From Amycolatopsis benzoatilytica AK 16/65 (lineage in GTDB: Bacteria; Actinomycetota; Actinomycetes; Mycobacteriales; Pseudonocardiaceae), in the NCBI RefSeq assembly GCF_000383915.1, contig NZ_KB912942.1, positions 6,644,413-6,708,412 on the forward strand: a DNA stretch of 64,000 bases, read 5' to 3'. The translations under genes and the position numbers were made by a program. Positions 1 through 8,200 of the stretch are shown here, piece after piece; position 1 is the stretch's first letter; each line of letters opens with the position of its first letter. The notes below the pieces were generated by a model that did not search any database, was not told where the DNA came from, and saw nothing but the letters and a program-made list of their open reading frames with translations.

Positions 1-1038
1 GCGACCACTGTGAAGTCGGTGCCCAACTCCCGTGAGCGGTCAGCTCACCCCTTCGACACCATCGGCGCGTTGCTCTCCAGCGTCGCGGTCGTCGGCCTCA
101 TCTTCGTGCTGCAGGAGGCGCCCGAGCGCGGCTGGGCCTCCCCCGCGACGTTGATCAGCCTTGGGGCCGGCATCGTCGCCGGCATCGGCTTCGTGGTCTG
201 GGAGCTGCGCCGCCGAGACTCCTCCCTGCTGGACGTGCGCCTGTTTCGGGAACGCGGCTTGGCCGGCGGCTCGGTCACGCTGCTCGTGGTCTTCGGCGTC
301 CAGGCGGGTATCGGCGTGGTGCTGTTCCCGTTCTTCCAGGCCGTGCTCGGGTGGTCGGGGCTGGTGTCGACGGCGGCCATGATGCCGATGGCCATCTCGA
401 TGATGCTGGCGTCGGGCCTCGCGGCGAAGCTTGCCGAGGCCATCGGCCCCCGCGCGACCATGGCCGCCGGCGTCGCCTTGGCCGGCGTGGGACTGGTGTG
501 GATGGGACTGTTCGTATCGGTGGCGGGCGGTTATCTGTCGATCCTGCCGGGGCTGGTCGCCATGGGGCTGGGCATGGGCCTGTCGATGACGCCGTCCACC
601 GAGGCCATCACCGGTTCTTTGCCGCGGGACAAGCAGGGTGTCGCCTCGGCGCTCAACGACATCACCCGCGAGCTCGGCACCGCCCTGGGCGTCGCCTCGC
701 TGGGCGCGCTCGTGTCCGCCGGCTACCGCAACTCGATCGACGGCCAGCTGTCCGGTGTCCCGCAGGAGGCCGCGAACGTCGCCCGTGAGGGCATCGCCAA
801 CGCCGCCGCGGTCGCCGGCAGCGCGGGCTCGCACGCTGAGCAGATCGTCCTGGCCGCCCGACAGGCCTTTGTGGACGGATGGCAGCAAGCCATGTGGACC
901 GGCGTCGCCGTCATGGTGGGGTTGCTCGGCTACGTCGCAGTGCGAGGCCCCAAGAACCAGGCCCGGTCGGCGGCCGGCGGCAGCCCCTCCGGCCCGGTCG
1001 AGGACGCGGAATCCAGCCGGTCGAAGATCCGTTCGTGA
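1..1038 (+). CDS. MFS drug-exporter family protein, C-terminal part (DHA2 type)
   Basis: The reading frame is open at the left edge of the window, so only the last 345 residues or so of a longer protein are present. The visible part has at least six hydrophobic membrane segments separated by short charged loops such as ELRRRDSSLLDVRLFRERG, followed by a hydrophilic C-terminal tail. The stretch GMGLSMTPSTEAITGSLP and the layout are those of the second half of 14-helix DHA2 (EmrB/QacA) proton antiporters, which export drugs or metabolites across the cytoplasmic membrane. The substrate cannot be predicted. The gene converges on the type VII-type operon at 1132-6849, and a strong hairpin lies between them. 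A TetR or MarR partner, if any, would lie outside the window. Confidence 0.85.
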   Translation, partial: ATTVKSVPNSRERSAHPFDTIGALLSSVAVVGLIFVLQEAPERGWASPATLISLGAGIVAGIGFVVWELRRRDSSLLDVRLFRERGLAGGSVTLLVVFGVQAGIGVVLFPFFQAVLGWSGLVSTAAMMPMAISMMLASGLAAKLAEAIGPRATMAAGVALAGVGLVWMGLFVSVAGGYLSILPGLVAMGLGMGLSMTPSTEAITGSLPRDKQGVASALNDITRELGTALGVASLGALVSAGYRNSIDGQLSGVPQEAANVAREGIANAAAVAGSAGSHAEQIVLAARQAFVDGWQQAMWTGVAVMVGLLGYVAVRGPKNQARSAAGGSPSGPVEDAESSRSKIRS

Positions 1039-1094
1039 GCCGCGTGCAGCTGATGCGGCAGCACCTTCGGCAGCTCAGCAAGCATCTGTGAGGC

Positions 1095-1126
1095 GTTGGG
1101 CGGCAGGGGTTTTCCTGCCGCCCAAC
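1095..1126. terminator. Bidirectional hairpin terminator
   Basis: A perfect 13-bp inverted repeat (GTTGGGCGGCAGG and its complement) encloses the 6-base loop GGTTTT. It lies between the converging MFS gene and the 1132-1536 gene, and its right arm ends just before the latter's stop codon. There is no long T-tract, as is common in actinobacteria. It probably stops transcription from both sides. Confidence 0.75.
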
Positions 1127-1131
1127 GAGCC

Positions 1132-1536
1132 TCAGTCGCGCCAGCGGTTGTTCAGGAAAGCGTCGTCGTCATCGTCGTCGTCCACCGGACGCGGGCGCCG
1201 CGAAGGACGCCGCGGTGCCTCGTCCCGCGGCGAACGCGGCCCAGGCGTCGCCGCGAACGGCGAAGCCGAGCCGGGTTCGTTGCCGAACTCGTCGGAGTCG
1301 AACGCGGAAGGCGGCTCCGCGCTCGGCCGGTCGGTGCTCCAGCCGGCCTTGGTCTTGCGCTTGCCCAACTCCCGCCGATGCTGGACGTACCGTTCGGCCG
1401 CCTGCACCTGCTTCGCCATGTACTCCTGCGACTGCGCCTTGATCTCCTCGCCGCGCTTTTCGTGCAGGACCCGGCGATCGGACTGCTCCCGGACCAGCGC
1501 GTCCAGTTCGGCCTTAATCGCGGCGGTCTCGCTCAT
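1132..1536 (-). CDS. Small coiled-coil protein with acidic C-terminal tail, last gene of the T7SS-like operon
   Basis: The 134-residue protein has no family I recognise. Residues 1-60 are strongly helical and charged (SETAAIKAELDALVREQSD and following), which looks like a coiled coil. Residues 60-110 are Pro/Ser/Arg-rich and probably disordered. The C-terminus is a run of seven aspartates followed by AFLNNRWRD. It starts 8 bases after the stop of the giant Gly-rich gene, so it is very likely co-transcribed and translated with it. The giant partner also ends in a poly-Asp stretch plus a terminal Trp, suggesting a shared binding partner or export feature. There is no signal peptide or membrane segment. 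A chaperone or scaffold role for the secreted partner is inference only. Confidence 0.75.
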   Translation of the reverse strand: MSETAAIKAELDALVREQSDRRVLHEKRGEEIKAQSQEYMAKQVQAAERYVQHRRELGKRKTKAGWSTDRPSAEPPSAFDSDEFGNEPGSASPFAATPGPRSPRDEAPRRPSRRPRPVDDDDDDDAFLNNRWRD

Positions 1537-1544
1537 GCGTCCTC

Positions 1545-4500
1545 CTACCAGGTCCGGATAGCGGGCGATTCGTCGTCGTCATCGTCCAGCGAGCCGGTGA
1601 TCCGCCTGCCCGGCGGTTCGCCGATCGTGTCGAAGACAGCCCCTTCCACACGGTAGGCGGCCCGGCGTTCGGTGTCGCCTCCGCCGCCGCCACCGTGCCC
1701 GCCGCCGCCCATCGCGCCCATGCCGCCCGGCATCCCGGCGGAACCCTGCTGGCCAGTGGCACCAGACGGAGCGACGCCGTGGTCCGGCTGCGACGCGGGC
1801 TGCGCCGGCTGCGCGATCCCGGCTCCGCTGTGAGCGCCGCCTTCGACCGGGCTGCTGGGCGTCACCGGCATACCGGGGCTGCCGCTCGGCATGGCCGGGC
1901 CAGGCCCGCCCAGTGCGTGCGCACCGCCGGGCACGCCCGCGCCGCCGTGTCCGGCGGGCATGGCCGGGCCGTGGTCGACCGGCTGGACCGGACCGTGTCC
2001 GCCGGGCACGACCGGACCGTGGTTGCCGGGTATGGCCGGGCCGTGCTCACCGGGCAGCTGCGGACCCGGACCGCCCTCGATCGGGTGCGACGGCAAGCCG
2101 CCGCCATGCCGGGCTTCGGCCGGTCCGCCGTGCTGACCGCTGGGACCGTCGTGGCCGGTGCTGTCGCCCGCGTGGCGACCGTGCTCGCCGCTCGGACCCG
2201 TGCCCTCGCCCGGGTGCTGACCAGCGGGACCGCCGTGGTGACCGCCGCCCGGGCCGCCGCCCTGCGGACCGTCGCCGCCGTGCGCGAGGTGGTCGCCGGA
2301 CTTCTGGTCTTCCTCGCCGAGCGTGTAGGTGGTCGGGTTGCCCTTGCCGTCGTCGACGGTGACGACCGTCGGGCCGCCCGGGCCGTCCGGGCGCTCTGCG
2401 GTGATCTTGACGTCGCCGTCGGTGAGGTGGATCTTGCCGTCCGGGCCTGGGTGGTGCACCGCGTCCGGACCGTCGTGCTGGCCGGGCTGGCCGGACTTGT
2501 CGTCGGACCAGTCGATCTTGAAGTCCTTGACGTGCCCAGGCCCCTCGCCGACCTTGATGTCCATCTTGCCGTCGTGGTCCGGCTCGGTCATCTCGAAGGT
2601 CTTGTCGCCCTGCTTGACCTTCAGGACATCCCGGTCCTCGTCCTTGCCGTCGTGGTCCGGCTTGCCGTCGTGGTTCTTGTCCTCGCCCGGTTTGCCGTCG
2701 TCCGGCTTCCCGTCGTGGTTCTTGTCGTTGCCGGGGCCGCCGTCATCGGGTTTGCCGTCGTGGTTCTTGTCCTCGCCGGGCCCGCCGTCGCCGCCGAGGC
2801 CGGAACCGCCGCCGCCCGGGTCGGTCTTGATCGGCGGACCGTCGACCGGACCGCCCTTGCCGGAACCGCCGTCGCCGGAACCGCCCGGGCCACCGCCCGC
2901 GTTGCCCGGTTCGCTGCCGCCCGGACCGCCGAGGCTGCTGCCGCCGGAACCGCCCAGGCCGTCCTTCTTGAGCGCGTCCATCGCAGCCTGAGCCTTCTGC
3001 TTGGCCTCTTCCTGGGCCTTCTGCCGAGCCTCGGCTTCCGCCTTCTGCCGCTGTTCTTCCTGCGCCGCGGCCGAATCCTGGCCGCCGGACCCGCCGCCGG
3101 AACCCGAACCACCGCCCGAGCCGGAGCCGCCGCCCGAGCCGGAGCCGCCGCCGGAGTCAGCGCCGCCGCCCCCGCCGAGCGAACCGCCGCCACCGGTACC
3201 TTCCGGCATGGTCAGGTCGGGCACCTTGCCGCCGCCGGAACCCGAACCGCCGCCGGAACCCGAACCGCCGCCAGAGCCCGGGCCACCGCCGGGAATCCCG
3301 CCCCCGGCGCCACCGGGGTGATCGCTGGACGGCTTGTCCGAGTCCGAGCCGCCGCCACCCGGGACCCCGGCGCCGGAACCGCCGCCCGGCCCACCGCCGG
3401 AGCCGCCCGGCCCCTGGTAGCCGCCCTGGCCGCCGCCGGAGCCGCCCGGGCCCTGGTAGCCGCCTTGACCACCGCCCTGGCCGCCGCCGGGTCCGCCCCC
3501 GACACCGCCGCCACCGCCACCGGCACCGGCCCCGCCCGCTCCGTCGGCGCCTTCGAACTCGTTCTTGACCTTGCCCATCTGCTTGTCGAGGGCGTCGTAT
3601 GCCTTGTCGATGAGTTCCTTGGTGCTGGTGCAGTTCTTGTCGAAGCCGACCCAGTGGTTGTCCCACATGTCCGGATTGAACTGGTTCTGAATCCACTGCT
3701 TGGCGAGGTCCTTGCCGTGCGACTGGATCTCGTCGTCGTCGCAGCAGCCCTGGTCGTTGAGGCTGCTGACCAGGTTGGTGTTGAAGTTGAGGTCCATCCA
3801 GCCGGCGATCGCCGACAGGTCGTCGATGCTGCCGTGCTCGCCGTTGGCGACCGCGATGACCTTCTGCGCCATCGTGTAGTCGGCCTTGCCGACCAGCTCG
3901 GAGTACCCCTTGACGACCGCGTCGGCCTTGCCCTTGCAGAGGTCGTACACCGTCGTCGCGGTGTGCAGCGTCACCTCGCTGGTGGTGCTCAGCGTGTCGG
4001 CGAGCTTCGCGGCCTTCTTCTGGATCTTGTCGTTGTAGTTCTGCTGCGCCGCGTCGGCGGCCGCGCCGGTCCAGGTCTGAAACAGCGTGCCCAGTTCGGT
4101 GCCGGTGCTGTCCAATGTGCTCTTGATGGTGTCCGAGCCGCGCTTGAAGTGCGCGGAGTCCTCGATGAAGTCGTGGAAGTTGATGCCCCGCTGCTCGTCG
4201 AACCGGGAACGGACGTCCTTGTCGAGGTCGAGCGCGCGGGTGTTGCCGCGGCAGTCGTCCGGGATCTTGGCCAGCAGCGAGCCGAAGGTCTCGAACAGCT
4301 TCAGCGCGGGCGCGGCGGCGTCGAAGAGCTCGTCGGAGGTCGCCGTGCCGGTCGGGGTGGCGTCCGGGCCCTCGCCGGCGGCTGGCGGCTTGTGATCGTC
4401 GAGGGAACCCTTGCCCTCGTCGACGTTCTTCTTTTCCTGGTCCTCGTTGTACTTGTTCTGCGCGCTGGCCTTCTGCGTGCTGTCGAACACGTCGTCGACC

Positions 4501-4679
4501 GAATCGCCGCTGTAGAACGGGTCGGCGTAGCCGTTCGCGAACGCGTCCAGGTACTTTCCGGACTCCTCCGGGTCGCCCGGGTGCTCGTTCTCCCAGGCGG
4601 TGATCAGCTTCTTCTTGTCGTCGACCGGGGTGCCCGGGTCGTCGAGCAGCTTTTTGACGTCAGCCCACTGCTTTGCCAT
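1545..4679 (-). CDS. Giant Gly-rich WXG-domain protein, putative type VII secretion substrate
   Basis: This 1044-residue protein has four parts. Residues 1 to about 375 are helical and contain a WXG motif (WTG near residue 203, in LFQTWTGAAADAAQQNY), as in WXG100/PPE-type proteins. Residues about 380-620 are low-complexity Gly/Ser/Pro repeats with one Ala/Gln/Lys-rich helix. Residues about 630-675 carry three DKNHDGKPD loops matching the calcium-binding pattern DxNxDGxxD of dockerin/EF-hand-like repeats, followed by a short beta-type segment. The rest is Gly/Pro/His-rich and ends in DDDDDESPAIRTW. There is no Sec signal peptide. It overlaps the upstream EspC-like gene as TGATG, which implies coupled translation and fits the paired substrates of type VII systems. 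No EccC or other ESX core gene is in the window. A surface or matrix role is inference. Confidence 0.85.
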   Translation of the reverse strand: MAKQWADVKKLLDDPGTPVDDKKKLITAWENEHPGDPEESGKYLDAFANGYADPFYSGDSVDDVFDSTQKASAQNKYNEDQEKKNVDEGKGSLDDHKPPAAGEGPDATPTGTATSDELFDAAAPALKLFETFGSLLAKIPDDCRGNTRALDLDKDVRSRFDEQRGINFHDFIEDSAHFKRGSDTIKSTLDSTGTELGTLFQTWTGAAADAAQQNYNDKIQKKAAKLADTLSTTSEVTLHTATTVYDLCKGKADAVVKGYSELVGKADYTMAQKVIAVANGEHGSIDDLSAIAGWMDLNFNTNLVSSLNDQGCCDDDEIQSHGKDLAKQWIQNQFNPDMWDNHWVGFDKNCTSTKELIDKAYDALDKQMGKVKNEFEGADGAGGAGAGGGGGGVGGGPGGGQGGGQGGYQGPGGSGGGQGGYQGPGGSGGGPGGGSGAGVPGGGGSDSDKPSSDHPGGAGGGIPGGGPGSGGGSGSGGGSGSGGGKVPDLTMPEGTGGGGSLGGGGGADSGGGSGSGGGSGSGGGSGSGGGSGGQDSAAAQEEQRQKAEAEARQKAQEEAKQKAQAAMDALKKDGLGGSGGSSLGGPGGSEPGNAGGGPGGSGDGGSGKGGPVDGPPIKTDPGGGGSGLGGDGGPGEDKNHDGKPDDGGPGNDKNHDGKPDDGKPGEDKNHDGKPDHDGKDEDRDVLKVKQGDKTFEMTEPDHDGKMDIKVGEGPGHVKDFKIDWSDDKSGQPGQHDGPDAVHHPGPDGKIHLTDGDVKITAERPDGPGGPTVVTVDDGKGNPTTYTLGEEDQKSGDHLAHGGDGPQGGGPGGGHHGGPAGQHPGEGTGPSGEHGRHAGDSTGHDGPSGQHGGPAEARHGGGLPSHPIEGGPGPQLPGEHGPAIPGNHGPVVPGGHGPVQPVDHGPAMPAGHGGAGVPGGAHALGGPGPAMPSGSPGMPVTPSSPVEGGAHSGAGIAQPAQPASQPDHGVAPSGATGQQGSAGMPGGMGAMGGGGHGGGGGGDTERRAAYRVEGAVFDTIGEPPGRRITGSLDDDDDESPAIRTW

Positions 4680-4996
4680 CAGAGCGTCCCGGCGTTGTCG
4701 ATGTTGCCGACCTGGTTGTCTTCGTTGGCGCCGTACTTCGAGCCGGCGGAGCTGATGTTCGTGCCGAACGCCTCGAGCGTCTTGCTGTAGCCGGAGAGCG
4801 CTTCCCCGAGCGCTTTCGCGCCGGCGAGGTACTTGTCCGCGTGCGCCTCGTGCACCCGGCCGAATTTCTCCTTGGTCACCTGCGAGTTCTGCAGGTCCGG
4901 ATTGTCGTCCAGCAGTTTCTCCGCCAGGTCACCGATGTTCTTCGACGCCTTCGACAAGGCATCGGTCGTCGCGGTGTACCCGCCCCCGCCGCTCAT
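4679..4996 (-). CDS. EspC/WXG100-like secreted partner protein
   Basis: The 105-residue all-helical protein has the size and pattern of the ESX-1 secretion-associated EspC family (PF10824, formerly DUF2580): an N-terminal helix, a turn around DNPDLQN, and a second long helix. Near residues 87-91 it has YGANE, which fits the YxxxD/E export signal of type VII substrates, followed by a short tail. Such proteins normally dimerise with a larger helical partner and leave the cell through an ESX apparatus. Here the partner would be the giant protein whose start codon overlaps this stop codon. The start lies one base after the acyl carrier protein stop. Family assignment is by eye. Confidence 0.8.
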   Translation of the reverse strand: MSGGGGYTATTDALSKASKNIGDLAEKLLDDNPDLQNSQVTKEKFGRVHEAHADKYLAGAKALGEALSGYSKTLEAFGTNISSAGSKYGANEDNQVGNIDNAGTL

Positions 4997-4997
4997 T

Positions 4998-5264
4998 TCA
5001 GCGCTTCTCCTCAGCTCGGCCAGTTGCCAGGGCCTCCGCGAGCACTTCCGCCACGGATTCCACGTCCGTGAACCGGTCGAGCTCGTCCAGCTCGATCGTC
5101 ACGTCGTAGTAGATCTCCAGCGCCGCGAGCAGCTTGATCCGGCCCTTCGAGTCGATGCCGAGCTCCTCCAGCGAAGCCTCGGGCACGACGAGAGCCGGGT
5201 CGAGCCGGAAGGTGTCGCTGACGACCTTCGTGACCTCGGCGCAGTGATCACCCACGGAGGTCAC
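4998..5264 (-). CDS. Acyl carrier protein
   Basis: This is an 88-residue acidic helical protein with the phosphopantetheine attachment region LEELGIDSKGRIKLLAALE. The serine near residue 38 follows the conserved Asp; the usual DSL is DSK here. The likely start is the GTG at 5264, which gives a normal carrier-protein length; a second GTG at 5255 is possible. The frame stays open further upstream, but that part lies inside the ligase gene and does not look like carrier protein. The start overlaps the end of the fatty acyl-AMP ligase gene by 17 bases, so the two are translationally coupled. The ligase would load an acyl group onto this carrier. No polyketide synthase, NRPS or acyltransferase that would use it is nearby. 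Confidence 0.88.
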   Translation of the reverse strand: MTSVGDHCAEVTKVVSDTFRLDPALVVPEASLEELGIDSKGRIKLLAALEIYYDVTIELDELDRFTDVESVAEVLAEALATGRAEEKR

Positions 5265-6849
5265 CGTAACGTGCTTTGGCCGCCGAACGGGCGACCTTGC
5301 CGCTTGAAGTGCGCGGAAGTCCGCCAGAAGGGACCAGCCGTACTGCACGCAGGGTGAGGTCGTATTCGCGCGACACCGCGCGCAGCACGGCGCGAGTGAC
5401 CTCCCGCACGTCGGCCTCGGCGTCGCGGACGCATTCCGCGACCACCACCGCGCCCTCGCCGTCCTCGTCCGCGACGCCGAACGCAGCGACCCGATCGCGC
5501 CGGACCGCGGGATGCGCCTCGCCCGCCGCCGCCTCGATGTCCTGCGGGTGGAAGTTGCGGCCGTCGATGACGATCAAGTCCTTGAGCCGCCCGGTGAGGT
5601 AGAGGTCGCCGCGATGGAATACGCCGAGGTCGCCGGTGCGCAGCCAGCCTTCGAGCCCGTCGAGGACCCCGCTGAACGTCGCCGCGTCGCCCCGGCCCCA
5701 GTAGCCGGACGCGACGTTCGGCCCGTGCACCCACACCTCGCCGACTTCGCCCTCGGGCTGCTCGTGTCCATCGTGGACGATCCGGACCAGCTGCCCGACC
5801 GGCCGGCCGACCGACATCGCCGGTTGCCCGTCCGGCGTCTCGACCGCCTGGCCCTGGGCAAGGATTTCCCGGTCGAACACCGCGCCGCGCGGCCCGTCCG
5901 GCCCGGCGCTCGCGACGTACACGGTGGCCTCGGCGAGCCCGTAGGACGGCCGGTGCGCCTCGCGCCGGAACCCGCGCGGGCCGAACACTTCGCAGAACCG
6001 CTCGACGGTCCGCGGCCGCACCGGCTCGGCGCCGTTGAGGGCGACGCGGACGTCGGAAAGGTCGAGATCGTCGTCGGCTCCCGCGTCGGCGGCGAGGTCG
6101 TAGGCGAAATTCGGCGCGGCGGTGAAGACCGCCGGATAGTCGGAGAGCTGCCGCAGCCACCGCCCCGGCCGGTGCACGAACTCGGCGGGCGACATGAAGA
6201 CCGAACGGCCGCCCGCGTAGACCGGCAGGCACAGCAGCTGGATCAGGCCCATGTCGTGGAAGAACGGGATCCAGCCGGCACAGGTCGTGCCCTCGTCGCT
6301 GGCGTACGCCTGGCTGGCCTGCCAGCAGGACGCGACGATCGCCCGATGCGAGATCACCGCACCGGCCGGCTCGCGTGTCGAACCGGACGTGTACTGCAGG
6401 TAGGCCGGGCTTTCCGGGTCCACTGCGACCGGCTCGGCGCCCGGCCCGGAAAGCTCGTCCACCACCACGAGCGCGTCCGGCTCGCCGAACCCGCGCACCC
6501 GGCTCGCGGCCGCTGCCGAGGTCGCCCAGACCCGCGCGCCCGCGTCGGCGAGGACTCCGCTGAGCCGGTCGACCCGCTTTCCGGGCGGCATCAACGGAAC
6601 CGCGACCAGCCCGGCGGTGAGCGCGCCGAAGAACGCGAGCGGATAAGCAAGTTCCTGCCCGGCGAGAATCGCGACCCGGTCGCCCGGTTCCGCGACCTCG
6701 CGCAGCGCCCCGGCGGCGACCCGGACCCGGCCGACGAAGTCGGCCCAGGTCAGCGTGTGCTCGACGGCACGGGAGTGATCTTGGTGAGTGAACAGCGGCC
6801 GGTCGTCGTCGGCGCGGGCGAAAAGCCGCTCCACGATCGAGACGCGCAT
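5248..6849 (-). CDS. Fatty acyl-AMP ligase (FAAL, FadD32-like)
   Basis: The protein has 533 residues if it starts at the ATG in MRVSIVERLFARADDDRP; an in-frame extension upstream is Arg-rich and unlike coding sequence. It is an adenylate-forming enzyme with the P-loop core YTSGST near residue 153, WIPFFHDMGL near 200, LNGAEPVR, YGLAEAT, the hinge TGRLKDLIVIDGRNFHPQDIE and a C-terminal SSGKVARSAAKARYGD. The HDMGL motif and the insertion-rich N domain are typical of FAALs, which make acyl-adenylates and pass the acyl chain to a carrier protein rather than to CoA. The carrier gene overlaps it. The gene heads the operon with the EspC-like and giant WXG proteins. This pairing is unusual and suggests lipidation of, or a lipid made for, the exported complex (inference). 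Confidence 0.9.
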   Translation of the reverse strand: MRVSIVERLFARADDDRPLFTHQDHSRAVEHTLTWADFVGRVRVAAGALREVAEPGDRVAILAGQELAYPLAFFGALTAGLVAVPLMPPGKRVDRLSGVLADAGARVWATSAAAASRVRGFGEPDALVVVDELSGPGAEPVAVDPESPAYLQYTSGSTREPAGAVISHRAIVASCWQASQAYASDEGTTCAGWIPFFHDMGLIQLLCLPVYAGGRSVFMSPAEFVHRPGRWLRQLSDYPAVFTAAPNFAYDLAADAGADDDLDLSDVRVALNGAEPVRPRTVERFCEVFGPRGFRREAHRPSYGLAEATVYVASAGPDGPRGAVFDREILAQGQAVETPDGQPAMSVGRPVGQLVRIVHDGHEQPEGEVGEVWVHGPNVASGYWGRGDAATFSGVLDGLEGWLRTGDLGVFHRGDLYLTGRLKDLIVIDGRNFHPQDIEAAAGEAHPAVRRDRVAAFGVADEDGEGAVVVAECVRDAEADVREVTRAVLRAVSREYDLTLRAVRLVPSGGLPRTSSGKVARSAAKARYGDLRG

Positions 6850-6988
6850 GACCTCGTCGGGCACGCTCTGGTGGGACACCCGGCGCAACCTACTAGCTGC
6901 CGGGGCCCCGCGCCGAACCCCGGTCCCTCGATCAGGACGGGAACCGTCCGGGCTGGGCCCGCCGCACGCGAGCGCGGCGGGCCCCGGC

Positions 6989-7357
6989 TCACGCGAGCTG
7001 ACCGTCCGAGAACACGACCTGTCGCACTTCCACCCCGAGCCCCTCGATGGCCGCGTCCGGGATCCGCGCGGCAAGCTCGATCGCCCGCTCCCGCGATGCG
7101 CATTCCAGCAGGTAGTAGCCGCCGAGGAACTCCTTGGCCTCGGTGAACGGCCCGTCCGTGGTGACCGTCCGCCCACCGCGCACGGCGACGACGACAGCCT
7201 CCGCCGGGGCGGCCAGCGCCTGCGCAGCGATCAGCTCACCGGACTTCTTGACCGACTCCATGAACGCCGTGACGCCGTCCCCAAGCGCCGCTGTCTCCTC
7301 CGCGGTCAACGCGTCCAAGACGGCCTGGTTGATGTGCAAGCTGACCAAGAACTTCAT
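6989..7357 (-). CDS. YCII-related (DGPF) domain protein
   Basis: The 122-residue single-domain protein carries the signature TTDGPFTEAKEFLGGYYLLE of the YCII/DGPF family, which adopts a ferredoxin-like fold with a conserved His/Asp pair. Members are often encoded near sigma factors or metabolic genes and most have no proven activity. The start ATG at 7357 is preceded by GGAGCA at normal spacing. It lies upstream of the FAAL operon on the same strand, but the gap of 139 bp suggests a separate transcript. It diverges from the D-Ala dipeptidase gene at 7589. No sigma factor is adjacent. I can assign the family but not a reaction. Confidence 0.85.
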   Translation of the reverse strand: MKFLVSLHINQAVLDALTAEETAALGDGVTAFMESVKKSGELIAAQALAAPAEAVVVAVRGGRTVTTDGPFTEAKEFLGGYYLLECASRERAIELAARIPDAAIEGLGVEVRQVVFSDGQLA

Positions 7358-7588
7358 GACTGTGCTCCTTGCTTGTTCCGGTGCTTCTCGCCCAGTGGCC
7401 GGAGCCGGCTCGACGGACCGGACATCCCCCGGAAGAACTTTTTCCGCCGGTCGGACTTGTGCCCGCCGTCCGATCCCGCGGACCTCGGCCGATCGGCCGA
7501 GCCGGCCGTCGATTTATCGGCCATTCGGCCCCCGGCCTGGTACTTCCGGGCGAGCCAGCGAGGTGTCCGGCTTCCTACGCTTTGCCGC

Positions 7589-8200
7589 ATGACGATCTTG
7601 CTGGCCGATCCTCGGGTACAGGCGATTCCGGTGTGCGACAACGGCGATCCGCTGGTCCCGCTGTCGTTCGCGCGCGAGGTCCGGGTCCGGACCGGGCTCG
7701 CCGTCCGGCTGCACGAAGCCCGCGACGCGCTTCCGGGCGGGGTCGACTTCCGGATTGTCGAAGGGCATCGCAGCGCGCACGATCAGCAGGCGATCATCGA
7801 CCGCTACACCGACGAGCTTCGCGGCCATTACCCGGACGCCGACGAAACCGCACTGCACAAGCTGTCCAGCCGGTTCGTCGCCCCGTTGGCGGTCGCGCCG
7901 CATGTCGCGGGGGCGGCGGTCGATCTCACTCTCGTCGACGAGGACGGCGTCGACCTTTGGATGGGCACGCCGATCGACGCCACGCCCGAGCAAAGCAACG
8001 GCGGCTGCTGGTTCGACGCCGAGGTCGACCGCGTCGCGCGGCGCAACCGCACGACGCTCGCGAGTGCGTTGTTGTCCGCCGGGCTCGTGAACTACCCCAC
8101 CGAGTGGTGGCACTGGTCCTATGGAGACCGGTATTGGGCGCTGAGCACCGCGGCCAAACACGCGCTCTACGGTCCGGCCGAGGCGGGAGTGCTCGCATGA
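7589..8200 (+). CDS. VanX-like D-alanyl-D-alanine dipeptidase (M15D)
   Basis: This 203-residue protein fits the zinc peptidase family M15D in size and motifs: the transition-state Arg in EGHRSAHDQQ, zinc-binding His and Asp in PHVAGAAVDL (residues about 102-111), and the catalytic Glu plus zinc His in EWWHWSYGDRYW (about 172-175). Such enzymes cleave D-Ala-D-Ala, either in the cytoplasm as VanX does or in peptidoglycan recycling. There is no signal peptide, so it is probably cytoplasmic. Its stop codon overlaps the racemase start (ATGA), so the two are translationally coupled. The start has no good Shine-Dalgarno; a possible -10 (TACGCT) sits about 10 bases upstream, so the mRNA may be leaderless. 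Whether it serves resistance or recycling cannot be told from sequence alone. Confidence 0.85.
   Translation: MTILLADPRVQAIPVCDNGDPLVPLSFAREVRVRTGLAVRLHEARDALPGGVDFRIVEGHRSAHDQQAIIDRYTDELRGHYPDADETALHKLSSRFVAPLAVAPHVAGAAVDLTLVDEDGVDLWMGTPIDATPEQSNGGCWFDAEVDRVARRNRTTLASALLSAGLVNYPTEWWHWSYGDRYWALSTAAKHALYGPAEAGVLA

Noticed and set aside
1695..4790. A 1031-codon open frame on the plus strand opposite the giant Gly-rich gene
   Set aside because: Its translation is an Arg/Val/Ala-rich mirror of the Gly-rich gene. The opposite frame has an EspC-like partner, WXG motif and calcium loops, so this one is a shadow of GC bias.
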